A DNA stretch of 41,741 nucleotides from a virus: the IMG/VR virus record IMGVR_UViG_3300027782_003709, positions 1 to 41,741 of that record, one strand, 5' to 3'. Shown here in pieces: positions 31,717 through 39,532 of the stretch. The translations under genes and the position numbers were made by a program. Within the stretch, counting starts at the first letter, position 1. Every line of letters starts with the position of its first letter. A model generated the notes under the pieces. The model saw nothing but the letters and a program-made list of their open reading frames with translations, searched no databases and was not told the DNA's origin.

Positions 31717-32973
31717 ATGATTAATTACAAATTTAGTATTATTACTCCAGAGCATAAGAAAGATAATATACCTTTTCTTATGGAATTGTTTGATACAATT
31801 AAAAGTCAAACTTATAATAATTGGGAATGGATTATCTATTTGAATGGAGATTGTAAACCAGGACATCTTCCTCAAGAATTAAAAGACCATCCTCAAGTAA
31901 AATTTTATACTGGTATTACAAATCCTAATGTTGGATTTATTAAAAATAAAGCATTTTCTTTAGGACAAGGAGATATTCTTGTAGAGGCAGATCATGATGA
32001 TTTACTTTCTGAAGATTGTTTGGAGGAATTAAATACTGCATTTCAAGATGAAGAAGTAGGGTTTGCTTATAGTGAAGATCTTCTTTATGATATGAGAGGT
32101 GATGAATATAAAATTCCTTGGAATTCTGAAAATGGGTGGACTTATAAATGGATGAATTTTAGAGATGAAGAATTTATCAAGATTGATGCTTTCCCTCCTA
32201 CAAGCCATAGTATTGGTATCATTTGGTATGCCCCAGACCATGTAAGAGCATGGAGAAGAAGTGTCTATGAAGAACTTGGTGGACATAATCCAGAATTAAA
32301 TATTTGTGATGACCATGAGTTGGTAATTAGAACATATCTACATACTAAGTTCAGTTTTATTCAAAAAGTTCTTTATTATTATAGGTGGCTTCCTGGTAAT
32401 GATAATACTCAGACTCAAAGAATTGATGACATTCAGATTAAAACATTTGAATTGTTCCATCAATATGGACAAGCACTTGCTGAAAGAGATGCAGATCTTA
32501 AAGGTTTGATGAAAGTTGATATTGGTGGTGGGTTGTTTCCAAGACCAGGATATGTTACAATTGATCAAGAGGGTGGAGACATCACCTGTGATTTGAATGA
32601 AGGTATTCCATTACCTGACAATAGTGTTGGTGTTATTAATGCCAGCCATGTTCTTGAACATTTAAAGGATCCAATCAAATCTATGAGTGAAATCCATAGA
32701 GTTCTTTGTGATGGGGGTTGGGCATTTATTGAAGTTCCTTCTACTGATGGTAGGGGAGCATGGCAAGACCCAACTCATGTAAGTTATTGGAATCAAAATA
32801 GTTTCTGGTATTATACTAGAGCAGAAAAAGCACAGTTTATTAGGAACAATTCAATTAGATTTCAAGAATTTAGAATGGAAACTAATTGGTGGGAAGATAA
32901 TATAGCAGTTGTTAATGCTTGGTTATGTGCCATCAAATCAAATGAAAAACGTCCACATCCAGTAAAAATTTGA
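31717..32973 (+). CDS. GT2 glycosyltransferase fused to SAM methyltransferase
   Basis: 418 residues. The first 240 are a GT2 domain: FSIITPEHKK near the start and ADHDDLL at 91-97, with CDDHELVIRTY near 197-207. From about 266 a class I methyltransferase follows (VDIGGGLFPRPGYVTID, INASHVLEHL and EIHRVLCDGGWAFIEV). It should add a sugar and methylate the same or a neighbouring residue, capping a chain. The ATG at 31717 follows the previous stop by one base. Confidence 0.85.
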   Translation: MINYKFSIITPEHKKDNIPFLMELFDTIKSQTYNNWEWIIYLNGDCKPGHLPQELKDHPQVKFYTGITNPNVGFIKNKAFSLGQGDILVEADHDDLLSEDCLEELNTAFQDEEVGFAYSEDLLYDMRGDEYKIPWNSENGWTYKWMNFRDEEFIKIDAFPPTSHSIGIIWYAPDHVRAWRRSVYEELGGHNPELNICDDHELVIRTYLHTKFSFIQKVLYYYRWLPGNDNTQTQRIDDIQIKTFELFHQYGQALAERDADLKGLMKVDIGGGLFPRPGYVTIDQEGGDITCDLNEGIPLPDNSVGVINASHVLEHLKDPIKSMSEIHRVLCDGGWAFIEVPSTDGRGAWQDPTHVSYWNQNSFWYYTRAEKAQFIRNNSIRFQEFRMETNWWEDNIAVVNAWLCAIKSNEKRPHPVKI

Positions 32974-32978
32974 CAATT

Positions 32979-33227
32979 ATGAATTTTACAGTTTACAGTA
33001 AAGGGGGATGCCCCTATTGCGATAAAATTAAAACAATCCTTAATGCACTAAGTATTTCAAAGGGTTCTCCAATTGTTTGTTATGAACTTGATACTGATTT
33101 TACCAGAGAAGAGTTCTATGCAGAGTTTGGACAAGGATCAACATTTCCTCAAGTAATTATGAATCAACAACACCTTGGAGGATGTTCTGATACAGTAAAA
33201 TACTTGCAAGAAAATTCTTTGCTTTGA
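32979..33227 (+). CDS. nrdC: glutaredoxin
   Basis: 82 residues. Thiol pair C11-P-Y-C14, TFPQV (cis-proline) at 55-59 and GGCSD at 67-71 are complete glutaredoxin motifs. It reduces disulfides with glutathione and can feed electrons to class I ribonucleotide reductase. nrdA/nrdB lie about 25 kb away in this window, so it is a candidate partner. It follows the sugar island by five bases, and a late-promoter box follows its stop. Confidence 0.9.
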   Translation: MNFTVYSKGGCPYCDKIKTILNALSISKGSPIVCYELDTDFTREEFYAEFGQGSTFPQVIMNQQHLGGCSDTVKYLQENSLL

Positions 33228-33234
33228 CTACTTC

Positions 33235-33243
33235 TATAAATAA
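33235..33243 (+). promoter_or_regulatory. T4-type late promoter box
   Basis: TATAAATAA eight bases after the glutaredoxin stop, upstream of a long structured leader. Confidence 0.7.
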
Positions 33244-33418
33244 TAACAAGACCCCTGTTAACAGGGGAGTTGAATTAATTTTGAGGGGGAAAACTCCAAG
33301 CAAAAAAACATTTTCAATATGTTTTGAACGGGTGGTTTCTTTCTTAAATAGAAAAATAACCATCTACTTTAATTTTTCCTTGAATATAGGAAAACCAAAG
33401 TAGTTTAGGAGAATTAAA
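33244..33418 (+). ncRNA. structured leader RNA of the small membrane protein gene
   Basis: 175 noncoding bases: a perfect 16-base palindrome CCCCTGTTAACAGGGG (33252-33267), hairpin AAAACAT/ATGTTTT (33305-33325), stem GGTGGTT/AACCATC (33331-33364), and stem CTACTTT/AAAGTAG (33364-33403) with an inner TTTTCCT/AGGAAAA. AGGAG follows eight bases before the ATG. It could be a 5' UTR or a separate small RNA. Confidence 0.5.
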
Positions 33419-33643
33419 ATGATTGCAATAGCTCTTGTTTTTTCAGTGTTGTTTGTTTTCTTATCATTAGTTGTTGGTGGTCTGGTTGGATGGACGCTCA
33501 AGCAGCATCTTTCTCAAAGAGAACCCTACACATATCATCCAGAAATGTTTGATGAAAATGGTAATGTAGTTTCTGATGAACTTATAGCATTCAGATTTGA
33601 AAATACTGAACATATGGAAGAGGAAGAAGATTTAGAAGATTAA
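33419..33643 (+). CDS. small membrane protein, 74 aa
   Basis: One N-terminal membrane helix (IAIALVFSVLFVFLSLVVGG, 2-21) and a cytoplasmic-type tail with YTYHPEMFDENGNVVSDELI and an acidic end. The AGGAG ribosome-binding site is strong. The tail motif (PEMxDENGN) is familiar from conserved cyanomyovirus proteins in this location. Function unknown. It follows a long structured leader, so its expression may be tightly controlled. Confidence 0.7.
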   Translation: MIAIALVFSVLFVFLSLVVGGLVGWTLKQHLSQREPYTYHPEMFDENGNVVSDELIAFRFENTEHMEEEEDLED

Positions 33644-33660
33644 CTAATGGAGATTGAGTT

Positions 33661-34095
33661 ATGAGATTACCACCAGACCAATTGGTGTCTGAAATTATTC
33701 AAAGAGTTTCTAATGCCAAAACTAGAGACGAAAAGATTGAAATTTTAAGACATTATGATAGTCCTGCTTTAAGGTCTGTTCTTATTTGGAATTTTAATTC
33801 CAAAGTAGAATCAGTATTTCCTGAAGGGGATGTACCTTATACCCCTAATGATGCTCCTGCTGGGACAGAGCACACTAGATTGATTCATGAATGGAGAAAG
33901 TTTAATCACTTTGTAAAAGGTGTGAGTGATATTACTCAAGTAAAAAGAGAAGTGATGTATATTCAAATGTTGGAATCTCTTCATCATTCTGAAGCAGAAA
34001 TTCTTTGCCTTATTAAGGATAAACAACTTCATAAAAGATTTAAAATTACTAAAGTTGTAGTTCAGGAGGCATTTCCTGACATAGTTTGGGACTGA
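33661..34095 (+). CDS. conserved hypothetical protein, 144 aa (DUF6433-like)
   Basis: Helical protein with LVSEIIQRVSNAKTRDEKIE, YDSPALRSVLIWNFN and a Lys-rich C-terminal helix (LCLIKDKQLHKRFKITK). It resembles DUF6433 proteins, a T4-like cyanophage family from the replication region. GGAG lies before the ATG. No enzymatic site was seen; a DNA-metabolism role is inferred only from position. Confidence 0.7.
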   Translation: MRLPPDQLVSEIIQRVSNAKTRDEKIEILRHYDSPALRSVLIWNFNSKVESVFPEGDVPYTPNDAPAGTEHTRLIHEWRKFNHFVKGVSDITQVKREVMYIQMLESLHHSEAEILCLIKDKQLHKRFKITKVVVQEAFPDIVWD

Positions 34096-34098
34096 TTA

Positions 34099-34353
34099 AT
34101 GGGAGAAAGAATTAATATTATCCATAAAGATTGTGAAAAATCTGCATCAAAGGATAAATCTCTTCCATTAAATTCTTACATTGTATCATACAACTCTAAA
34201 GATAGAGTAATGTATGATATTGTGCAAGGAACTAAAGTTGCTATCTTTGATCATTATTATGATCAATATAGAAATCTTCTTTCCATGAATTGGACTGAAG
34301 GTAAAGTTAATCCAAAAATGTATGGATATACTGCTAAGAAGGTAAAGAAATGA
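34099..34353 (+). CDS. conserved hypothetical protein, 84 aa
   Basis: Starts three bases after the previous stop. It has RINIIHKDCEKSASKDKSLP, VSYNSKDRVMYDIVQG and a Tyr-rich core (FDHYYDQYRNLL), then GKVNPKMYGYTAKKVKK. It is soluble, probably with beta structure. The ATGA overlap with speD suggests co-translation. No known fold recognised. Confidence 0.65.
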   Translation: MGERINIIHKDCEKSASKDKSLPLNSYIVSYNSKDRVMYDIVQGTKVAIFDHYYDQYRNLLSMNWTEGKVNPKMYGYTAKKVKK

Positions 34354-34679
34354 TGGGGAAGCATTACCTATTAAATCTTTATGAATGCTCAGAAGTTCTT
34401 TTGAACAATGAGCATTTTCTTATGGACTTATTGGAAAATGCAGCAGTAGCATCAGGTGCCACAGTTTGCCAAACCATTTATAAAAAGTTTGAACCACAGG
34501 GTGTTACTGTCCTTTGTTTACTTTCGGAAAGTCATATAAGCATCCACACGTGGCCTGAAGAAGAAAAGGCTGCTGTGGATGTTTACACTTGTGGGGATTG
34601 CAATCCTAAGATAGGATGTGATATAATTATCCAGCAACTCAAAGCAGAAACTCATACTGTGAGTTATATTGAAAGATAA
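34350..34679 (+). CDS. speD: S-adenosylmethionine decarboxylase proenzyme
   Basis: 109 residues. The self-cleavage site E60-S61 (LLSESHISIHTWPE) makes the pyruvoyl group; H66 and C80 (VYTCGDC) are the other catalytic residues. It decarboxylates SAM for polyamine synthesis, which may help pack phage DNA or balance host metabolism. It is prokaryotic SpeD size. A second ATG at 34353 gives the same protein minus one residue. Known as an auxiliary gene of cyanophages. Confidence 0.95.
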   Translation: MMGKHYLLNLYECSEVLLNNEHFLMDLLENAAVASGATVCQTIYKKFEPQGVTVLCLLSESHISIHTWPEEEKAAVDVYTCGDCNPKIGCDIIIQQLKAETHTVSYIER

Positions 34680-34837
34680 TGGATAGAGAAAAAGTTAGAA
34701 TGATTGTTAGAAATATAGACCTTTTAGTTCATTCTTTAAAACAAGAACTTGAAAGTCTTCCTGATGAAGTTACAGCAAAAGAAGATGTTACTATTGGTCC
34801 ATATATTGGAGATTATGATGAGGTATTTGGTGGATGA
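34679..34837 (+). CDS. small hypothetical protein, 52 aa
   Basis: Starts on the last base of the speD stop (TAATG) and ends in ATGA overlap. It encodes a helix (REKVRMIVRNIDLLVHSLKQ) and an acidic tail ending DYDEVFGG. Both overlaps and the even codon use support translation. Function unknown. Confidence 0.65.
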   Translation: MDREKVRMIVRNIDLLVHSLKQELESLPDEVTAKEDVTIGPYIGDYDEVFGG

Positions 34838-35010
34838 AACTTAAGAAAATGTTAAAGACTCTTAGAGAAGTAACAGAAAAACAATCTGAATTGTATACTC
34901 TAGCAGAGATGGATTATATGAAACATCAACTTCAAGTAATTGAAAGTGAAATTAAAAAAATTGAACACAGAGACTATAAAGGATTTGGAAAAAATGAACC
35001 CAGAAGTTAA
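34834..35010 (+). CDS. small coiled-coil protein, 58 aa
   Basis: ATGA overlap with the preceding gene. The sequence MLKTLREVTEKQSELYTLAEM and the helix HQLQVIESEIKKIEHRDY form one long coiled coil. Similar short coiled-coil proteins precede thyX in other cyanomyoviruses. Its end overlaps the thyX start by 17 bases. Function unknown. Confidence 0.65.
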   Translation: MKLKKMLKTLREVTEKQSELYTLAEMDYMKHQLQVIESEIKKIEHRDYKGFGKNEPRS

Positions 35011-35683
35011 ACTTATTTCAGTAACACCTGATGCAGAAAAGCACATGTCTTACTGTGCTCGTGTAAGCAATCCAAGTAATCAAGAGAATGATAACTTCTC
35101 TGGATTACTTAAGTATTGTATTAAACATCAACATTGGAGCATCTTTGAACAGGCATCAATGACTGTTGAGATTAATACTACACGTGGTATTGCAGCACAG
35201 ATTTTGAGGCACAGGAGCTTTACATTCCAAGAATTTTCTCAGAGGTATGCAGATACAAATCTTCTGACTTCTTCCATTCCTCTTCCAGAACTTCGTAGGC
35301 AGGACAAAAAGAACCGTCAGAACTCCACGGATGACCTTCCAGCAGACCTTAAGATTGAACTCTACTCCAAGATACTAGACCACTTTACTGCTGCTCAGGA
35401 CCTCTACAATGAACTCCTAGATGCAGAAGTGGCAAAGGAGTGTGCTAGGTTTGTACTGCCCTTAGCAACACCTACAAGATTGTATATGACAGGATCTGTG
35501 CGTTCTTGGATACATTATATTAATCTTCGTTCAGCACATGGAACACAAAAAGAACATATGGATATTGCAGAAGCAGTTCGTTGCATCTTTACTTGTCAGT
35601 TTCCCTCTGTATCTGCTGCTCTTGAATGGACTCGTGAAGATTGTCCAGAGTGTCAAGATGCTCCTTCTATTACTATTGAATAA
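34994..35683 (+). CDS. thyX: flavin-dependent thymidylate synthase
   Basis: 229 residues from ATG 34994; an upstream ATG at 34940 lies within the coiled-coil gene. The ThyX motif RHR-x7-S is at 72-82 (RHRSFTFQEFSQRY at 72-85), binding FAD and dUMP. It methylates dUMP to dTMP using tetrahydrofolate and a reduced flavin, supplying thymidylate for an AT-rich genome. Length and motif fit the family. Confidence 0.96.
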   Translation: MNPEVKLISVTPDAEKHMSYCARVSNPSNQENDNFSGLLKYCIKHQHWSIFEQASMTVEINTTRGIAAQILRHRSFTFQEFSQRYADTNLLTSSIPLPELRRQDKKNRQNSTDDLPADLKIELYSKILDHFTAAQDLYNELLDAEVAKECARFVLPLATPTRLYMTGSVRSWIHYINLRSAHGTQKEHMDIAEAVRCIFTCQFPSVSAALEWTREDCPECQDAPSITIE

Positions 35684-35707
35684 ATATTTTTATATTTGAT
35701 ATATCTT

Positions 35708-35950
35708 ATGGCAATTTATCCGATTATACACAAAGAAACAGGAGAGACTAAAGTAATTGAAATGAGTGTTCATGATATTACTGAATGGTATACTAACAAT
35801 CCAGAATGGAAAAGAGATTGGTCTCAAGGATCAGCAAGTCCAGGAGAAGTTGGTGAGTGGAAAGATAAACTAATTGCTAGAAATCCAGGATGGAATGACG
35901 TTCTTGGAAAGGCATCAAAAGCACCAGGATCACGTGTAAAAAAAATCTAA
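35708..35950 (+). CDS. conserved hypothetical protein, 80 aa (FmdB-like core, no zinc ligands)
   Basis: The N-terminus MAIYPIIHKETGETKVIEMSV and HDITEWYTNNPEWKRDW resemble the beta-hairpin of small FmdB-type regulatory proteins, but the cysteines of a zinc ribbon are missing. The C-terminus is basic (SKAPGSRVKKI). ATG 35708 is favoured over an ATA-type start upstream. It precedes phoH, as is common in cyanomyoviruses. Confidence 0.65.
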   Translation: MAIYPIIHKETGETKVIEMSVHDITEWYTNNPEWKRDWSQGSASPGEVGEWKDKLIARNPGWNDVLGKASKAPGSRVKKI

Positions 35951-35959
35951 CCTAAAACC

Positions 35960-36724
35960 ATGCCAAGAAACAGAAGAAGGAACACAGAAGATAATCCCAT
36001 TGATATTGGCACTACTAACAATAAAAATAGGAAAAAAAGAAAACCAATTAATGCTGATGGTTTAGTTGATATTCAACCATTAACTAAGAATCAAACAATT
36101 TTATTTGATTCTTATGATTTAGATAAACATCTATTTGTTTATGGATGTGCTGGTACTGGTAAGACATTCTGTGCTTTATACTTAGCACTCAAAGATGTTT
36201 TGGATGAATTGACTCCTTATGATAAAGTAGTTATTGTTAGGTCACTTGTAGCAACAAGGGAAATTGGGTTCCTTCCTGGAGACCATGAAGATAAGTCAAG
36301 TCTTTATCAGATTCCTTATAAGAATATGGTAAGGTATATGTTTGAACTTAACTCTGATGCTGACTTTGAAATGCTTTATGGAAACCTTAAGGCACAAGAA
36401 AGTATCAAGTTCTGGAGTACATCTTTCCTCAGAGGCACTACATTAGATAATTCTATTATCATTGTTGATGAATGCCAAAACTTGAATTTTCATGAACTTG
36501 ATAGTATAATTACAAGGGTTGGGGAAAACTCTAAGATTATGTTCTGTGGAGATGCTACTCAATCCGATCTTACCAAAAATAATGAAAGAGATGGTATTCT
36601 AAACTTTATGAAAATCATTCAAAGAATGCCTGAATTTGAATCTATTGAATTTGGTATTGAAGATATTGTTAGGTCTGGATTAGTCAAATCTTATATTGTT
36701 AATAAAATAGCAGCTGGTTTTTAA
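35960..36724 (+). CDS. phoH: PhoH-like ATPase
   Basis: 254 residues. Walker A GCAGTGKT at 62-69 and Walker B IIIVDE at 166-171 with CGDATQSD behind form the P-loop core. PhoH proteins are common in cyanophages; a role in phosphate stress or RNA metabolism has been suggested. A basic N-terminal tail (RRNTED, KNRKKRKP) may bind RNA. The stop overlaps the next ATG by one base. Confidence 0.93.
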   Translation: MPRNRRRNTEDNPIDIGTTNNKNRKKRKPINADGLVDIQPLTKNQTILFDSYDLDKHLFVYGCAGTGKTFCALYLALKDVLDELTPYDKVVIVRSLVATREIGFLPGDHEDKSSLYQIPYKNMVRYMFELNSDADFEMLYGNLKAQESIKFWSTSFLRGTTLDNSIIIVDECQNLNFHELDSIITRVGENSKIMFCGDATQSDLTKNNERDGILNFMKIIQRMPEFESIEFGIEDIVRSGLVKSYIVNKIAAGF

Positions 36725-37404
36725 TGTTCAATCATATTGATATTTCTCTTCCCAAACTTGAAAGGGAACAGATTGATGGTGTAAGGTATTACAAAGTGCC
36801 TGGGGAGGGTAACCTTTCCAGGTTGGTTTCTATTACATCAGTTACAAGTTTTCATAACAGACACATCTTTGAGAAGTGGCGAAAAAAAGTAGGAGAAGCA
36901 GAAGCAAACAAAGTTAATAAACAAGCAACCAGTCGTGGGACTGATATGCATACCTTAACTGAAAACTATCTTCTTAATGTTCCAGAACTTCCTAAGGTCC
37001 AACCCCTTTCAGAAACCTTATTTAAGATTGCTAAACCAGAATTAAATAAGATAAATAATATCTATTCATTAGAAGGTGCTCTCTATAGTAAAGTTCTTGG
37101 TATTGCAGGTACTGTGGATTGTATTGCAGAATATAATGGAGAACTTTCTATTATTGACTTTAAGACATCAAAGAAAGCAAAACCCAGAGAATGGATTGAA
37201 CATTACTTTGTTCAGGCAGTAGCATATGCTTGTATGTTCTATGAGTTAACTGGAATTCCTGTTAAAAAACTTGTCATTCTTATGGCTTGTGAAGATGGGG
37301 ATTGCGTTGTCTATGAAGAGTATGATAAAATGAAGTATATTAGGTTACTTAATGGATACATTAAAGATTTCATCCAACATAAATTAAAAGAATATGGAAA
37401 CTAA
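36724..37404 (+). CDS. PD-(D/E)XK nuclease
   Basis: 226 residues. RGTDMHTLTE (71-80), E118, D132 (GTVDCIAEY), D145-x-K147 (IIDFKTSKK) and Q164 (FVQAVAYACMF) complete a RecB/Cas4-type exonuclease site with the RGTxxH block. It probably trims DNA during replication or recombination. It starts in TAATG with phoH and overlaps gp33 by 11 bases. Confidence 0.88.
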   Translation: MFNHIDISLPKLEREQIDGVRYYKVPGEGNLSRLVSITSVTSFHNRHIFEKWRKKVGEAEANKVNKQATSRGTDMHTLTENYLLNVPELPKVQPLSETLFKIAKPELNKINNIYSLEGALYSKVLGIAGTVDCIAEYNGELSIIDFKTSKKAKPREWIEHYFVQAVAYACMFYELTGIPVKKLVILMACEDGDCVVYEEYDKMKYIRLLNGYIKDFIQHKLKEYGN

Positions 37405-37651
37405 ATTAAAGAATGCATTAGAATCAAAGTTTTTATGCCAAGCAAAATTTTCTCAACTAATTGAAGATTTAGTAAAGAATAATGAGGATATGAACTACAT
37501 TGATGCTATAGTGCATTACTGTGAAGAGAATGGATATGAAGTAGATTCAGTTAGCAAACTGATTAGCAAACCACTAAAGGAAAAACTTAAGTGTGATGCT
37601 ATTAATTTAAATTTTTTAAAAAGAACATCCAGAGCTAAACTTTTGATATGA
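37394..37651 (+). CDS. 33: late-transcription coactivator gp33
   Basis: 85 residues. The body (FSQLIEDLVKNNEDMNYIDAI, then VHYCEENGYEVDSVSKLI) and the end LNFLKRTSRAKLLI match T4 gp33, which joins the sliding clamp with the polymerase carrying gp55 for late promoters. It is consistent with the many NATAAATA boxes here. ATGA overlap with gp59. Confidence 0.88.
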   Translation: METKLKNALESKFLCQAKFSQLIEDLVKNNEDMNYIDAIVHYCEENGYEVDSVSKLISKPLKEKLKCDAINLNFLKRTSRAKLLI

Positions 37652-38232
37652 CACCATTTGATGCCTATAAAACTTACCTTGCATTGAAGAATCATTTTAG
37701 TAAATCAAATTATGATTATTTTAAATATGCAGGTAAGTCAAGGGCATCAGTAGCATCATTTGAAAAACGTAAAGATAAGTATTGGTTTGAAAGAATCAGT
37801 AGGCAAAAAGATGATAATGAAATTAAAGAGTTCTTTGTTGCCAACTTGGTAGAAGCAGATGATTCATCAAGTGTATGGATTGGTAATGTCATAAGAGAAG
37901 GAGATACCTGCTACAAAGAATGGCAGAAGAAACAACAAAGTTTGAAGTACTTGTTTACCCAAGAATCAGAACAAATGTTGTCTTCAAACAACCTAGAACA
38001 GTTATTTGATTGTTCAAAGCAACATCCTCCTGTTCTTAAAATGTTCCTGAGCGGGAAAATTAGTATAGAAACACTAGTCATTTGGGATAAAATTTTCCTG
38101 TTCAGGAACATCTTTGACAAAAAACTTTTAGACCCTGTATGGGAATTAATGTCACTAAAGATACAAAAATATTCTCCATTCCTAAATATTAATGTAGAAG
38201 ATTACAAAAAAGTTTTAAGAAATATAGTGTAG
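37648..38232 (+). CDS. 59: helicase loader gp59
   Basis: 194 residues. The start MTPFDAYKTYLALKNHFSKS is the gp59 opening, followed by KYWFERISRQK, EIKEFFVANLV and a C-terminal helical domain (LKMFLSGKISIETLVIWD). T4 gp59 loads the gp41 helicase on gp32-covered forks. The position gp33-gp59-gp32 supports it. It overlaps gp33 in ATGA. Confidence 0.92.
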   Translation: MTPFDAYKTYLALKNHFSKSNYDYFKYAGKSRASVASFEKRKDKYWFERISRQKDDNEIKEFFVANLVEADDSSSVWIGNVIREGDTCYKEWQKKQQSLKYLFTQESEQMLSSNNLEQLFDCSKQHPPVLKMFLSGKISIETLVIWDKIFLFRNIFDKKLLDPVWELMSLKIQKYSPFLNINVEDYKKVLRNIV

Positions 38233-38239
38233 AGGGTAT

Positions 38240-38575
38240 ATGTCTTTCTTTGATTCAGAGATAGTAAAGAAGGAATTGAAGAGTATAGAAACTCTTCAAA
38301 GGCAATTGACAAGAAGCGTATTAAGATTGCCTATAATGTCTAAGGTAGAAAAGTTAGAACATGTCAATCTTCTATCTGAACTTTTAGAAAAACAAAAAAT
38401 ATTGTATACAAGGGTAAGTTTATCTGATGACCCAGAAGCAATTGAAATGAAAAACCGTATTTTAGAATCTTCAAAGCTTCTTGGGTATGGAAATTCTGGT
38501 GATATGTCTATTATTTTTGAAAATATGAACAAGGTTATCCAAAGAATTAAAAGAGAAGCAGAGGTTGACAAGTAG
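38240..38575 (+). CDS. DUF1825-like protein between gp59 and gp32
   Basis: 111 residues, helical. MSFFDSEIVKKELKSIETLQ and EKQKILYTRVSLSDDPEAIE match the DUF1825 proteins of cyanobacteria and their phages. No enzymatic motif. It sits between two replication genes, and the promoter of gp32 overlaps its end. A replication or chaperone-like role is a guess. Confidence 0.75.
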   Translation: MSFFDSEIVKKELKSIETLQRQLTRSVLRLPIMSKVEKLEHVNLLSELLEKQKILYTRVSLSDDPEAIEMKNRILESSKLLGYGNSGDMSIIFENMNKVIQRIKREAEVDK

Positions 38576-38593
38576 CCTCTGCTTTGCTATGAT
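38558..38593 (+). promoter_or_regulatory. sigma70-type promoter for gp32 in a hairpin
   Basis: TTGACA (38565-38570), a 17-base spacer, then TATGAT (38588-38593). A stem GCAGAGG/CCTCTGC (38558-38582) places the -35 in its loop, repeating the hairpin-promoter layout of gmd and hli, though here the T-tract is weak. It overlaps the end of the DUF1825-like gene. Confidence 0.75.
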
Positions 38594-38641
38594 GTCTGTG
38601 GATAATTAATCCTACCAATCCTATTAATCCGAGGTAATCTA

Positions 38642-39532
38642 ATGTCGTTTTCCGACCTTAAAAAGAAATCCAGTCTTGGTTCTCTTACTTCTAAACTAGT
38701 TCAAGAAGTTGAGAAGATGAATACATCCAGTGGTTCTTCAGATGATCGTCTGTGGAAGCCTGAGGTAGATAAAGCAGGTAATGGTTTTGCTGTTATTCGC
38801 TTTCTTACTGCACCAGAAGGTGAAGACCTTCCTTGGGCAAAGGTGTATACTCATGCATTCCAAGGTACTGGTGGGTGGTTTATTGATAACTGCCTGACTA
38901 CAGTTAATCAAAACTGTCCTGTGTGTGAAGCAAACCGTGAGTTGTGGAACACAGGTAGTAAAGCAAATCAAGAGATTGTTCGTGAGCGTAAGCGCAAACT
39001 GTCTTACTACTCAAACATTTATGTTGTGAGTGATAATTCACACCCTGAAAATGAAGGTCGTGTGTTCCTTTATAAGTATGGGAAAAAAATCTTTGATAAG
39101 ATTATGGCTGCTATGCAACCAGAGTTTGAGGATGAAACTCCAATCAATCCTTTTGATTTTTGGGCTGGTGCTAACTTCAAAGTAAAAATTACTAAGAAAG
39201 ATGGTTACTGGAACTATGATAAATCAGATTTTGAATCTCCTGGTACTCTTGGAGATTTTGATGATGATGTGCTTGAAGGAATCTGGAAGAAGGCATACTC
39301 TCTTACAGATTTTACCAATCCAGAATCTATGAAAACCTATGAGCAACTTGATACTCGTTTGAAATCAGTTCTGGGCAAACCCAAAACACAACCTAAGGTT
39401 GATGAATCTTTTGAGAATGAGGAAGAGTTTTCTGCTCCTCCTAAGAAGGAACCATCATTCACTATCTCTAAATCTTCTGATGAAGATGAGGATGATACAC
39501 TGAGTTACTTCCAGCGATTGGCTGAGGAGTGA
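38642..39532 (+). CDS. 32: single-stranded DNA-binding protein gp32
   Basis: 296 residues. Basic N-terminus (SFSDLKKKSSLGSLTSKL), zinc ligands H71, C84, C92 and C95 (HAFQGTGG and CLTTVNQNCPVC), OB-fold core, and an acidic C-terminus ending EDEDDTLSYFQRLAEE for partner contacts. It coats ssDNA in replication and recombination. Its own promoter separates it from gp59. The stop abuts the stop of convergent gp53. Confidence 0.95.
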   Translation: MSFSDLKKKSSLGSLTSKLVQEVEKMNTSSGSSDDRLWKPEVDKAGNGFAVIRFLTAPEGEDLPWAKVYTHAFQGTGGWFIDNCLTTVNQNCPVCEANRELWNTGSKANQEIVRERKRKLSYYSNIYVVSDNSHPENEGRVFLYKYGKKIFDKIMAAMQPEFEDETPINPFDFWAGANFKVKITKKDGYWNYDKSDFESPGTLGDFDDDVLEGIWKKAYSLTDFTNPESMKTYEQLDTRLKSVLGKPKTQPKVDESFENEEEFSAPPKKEPSFTISKSSDEDEDDTLSYFQRLAEE

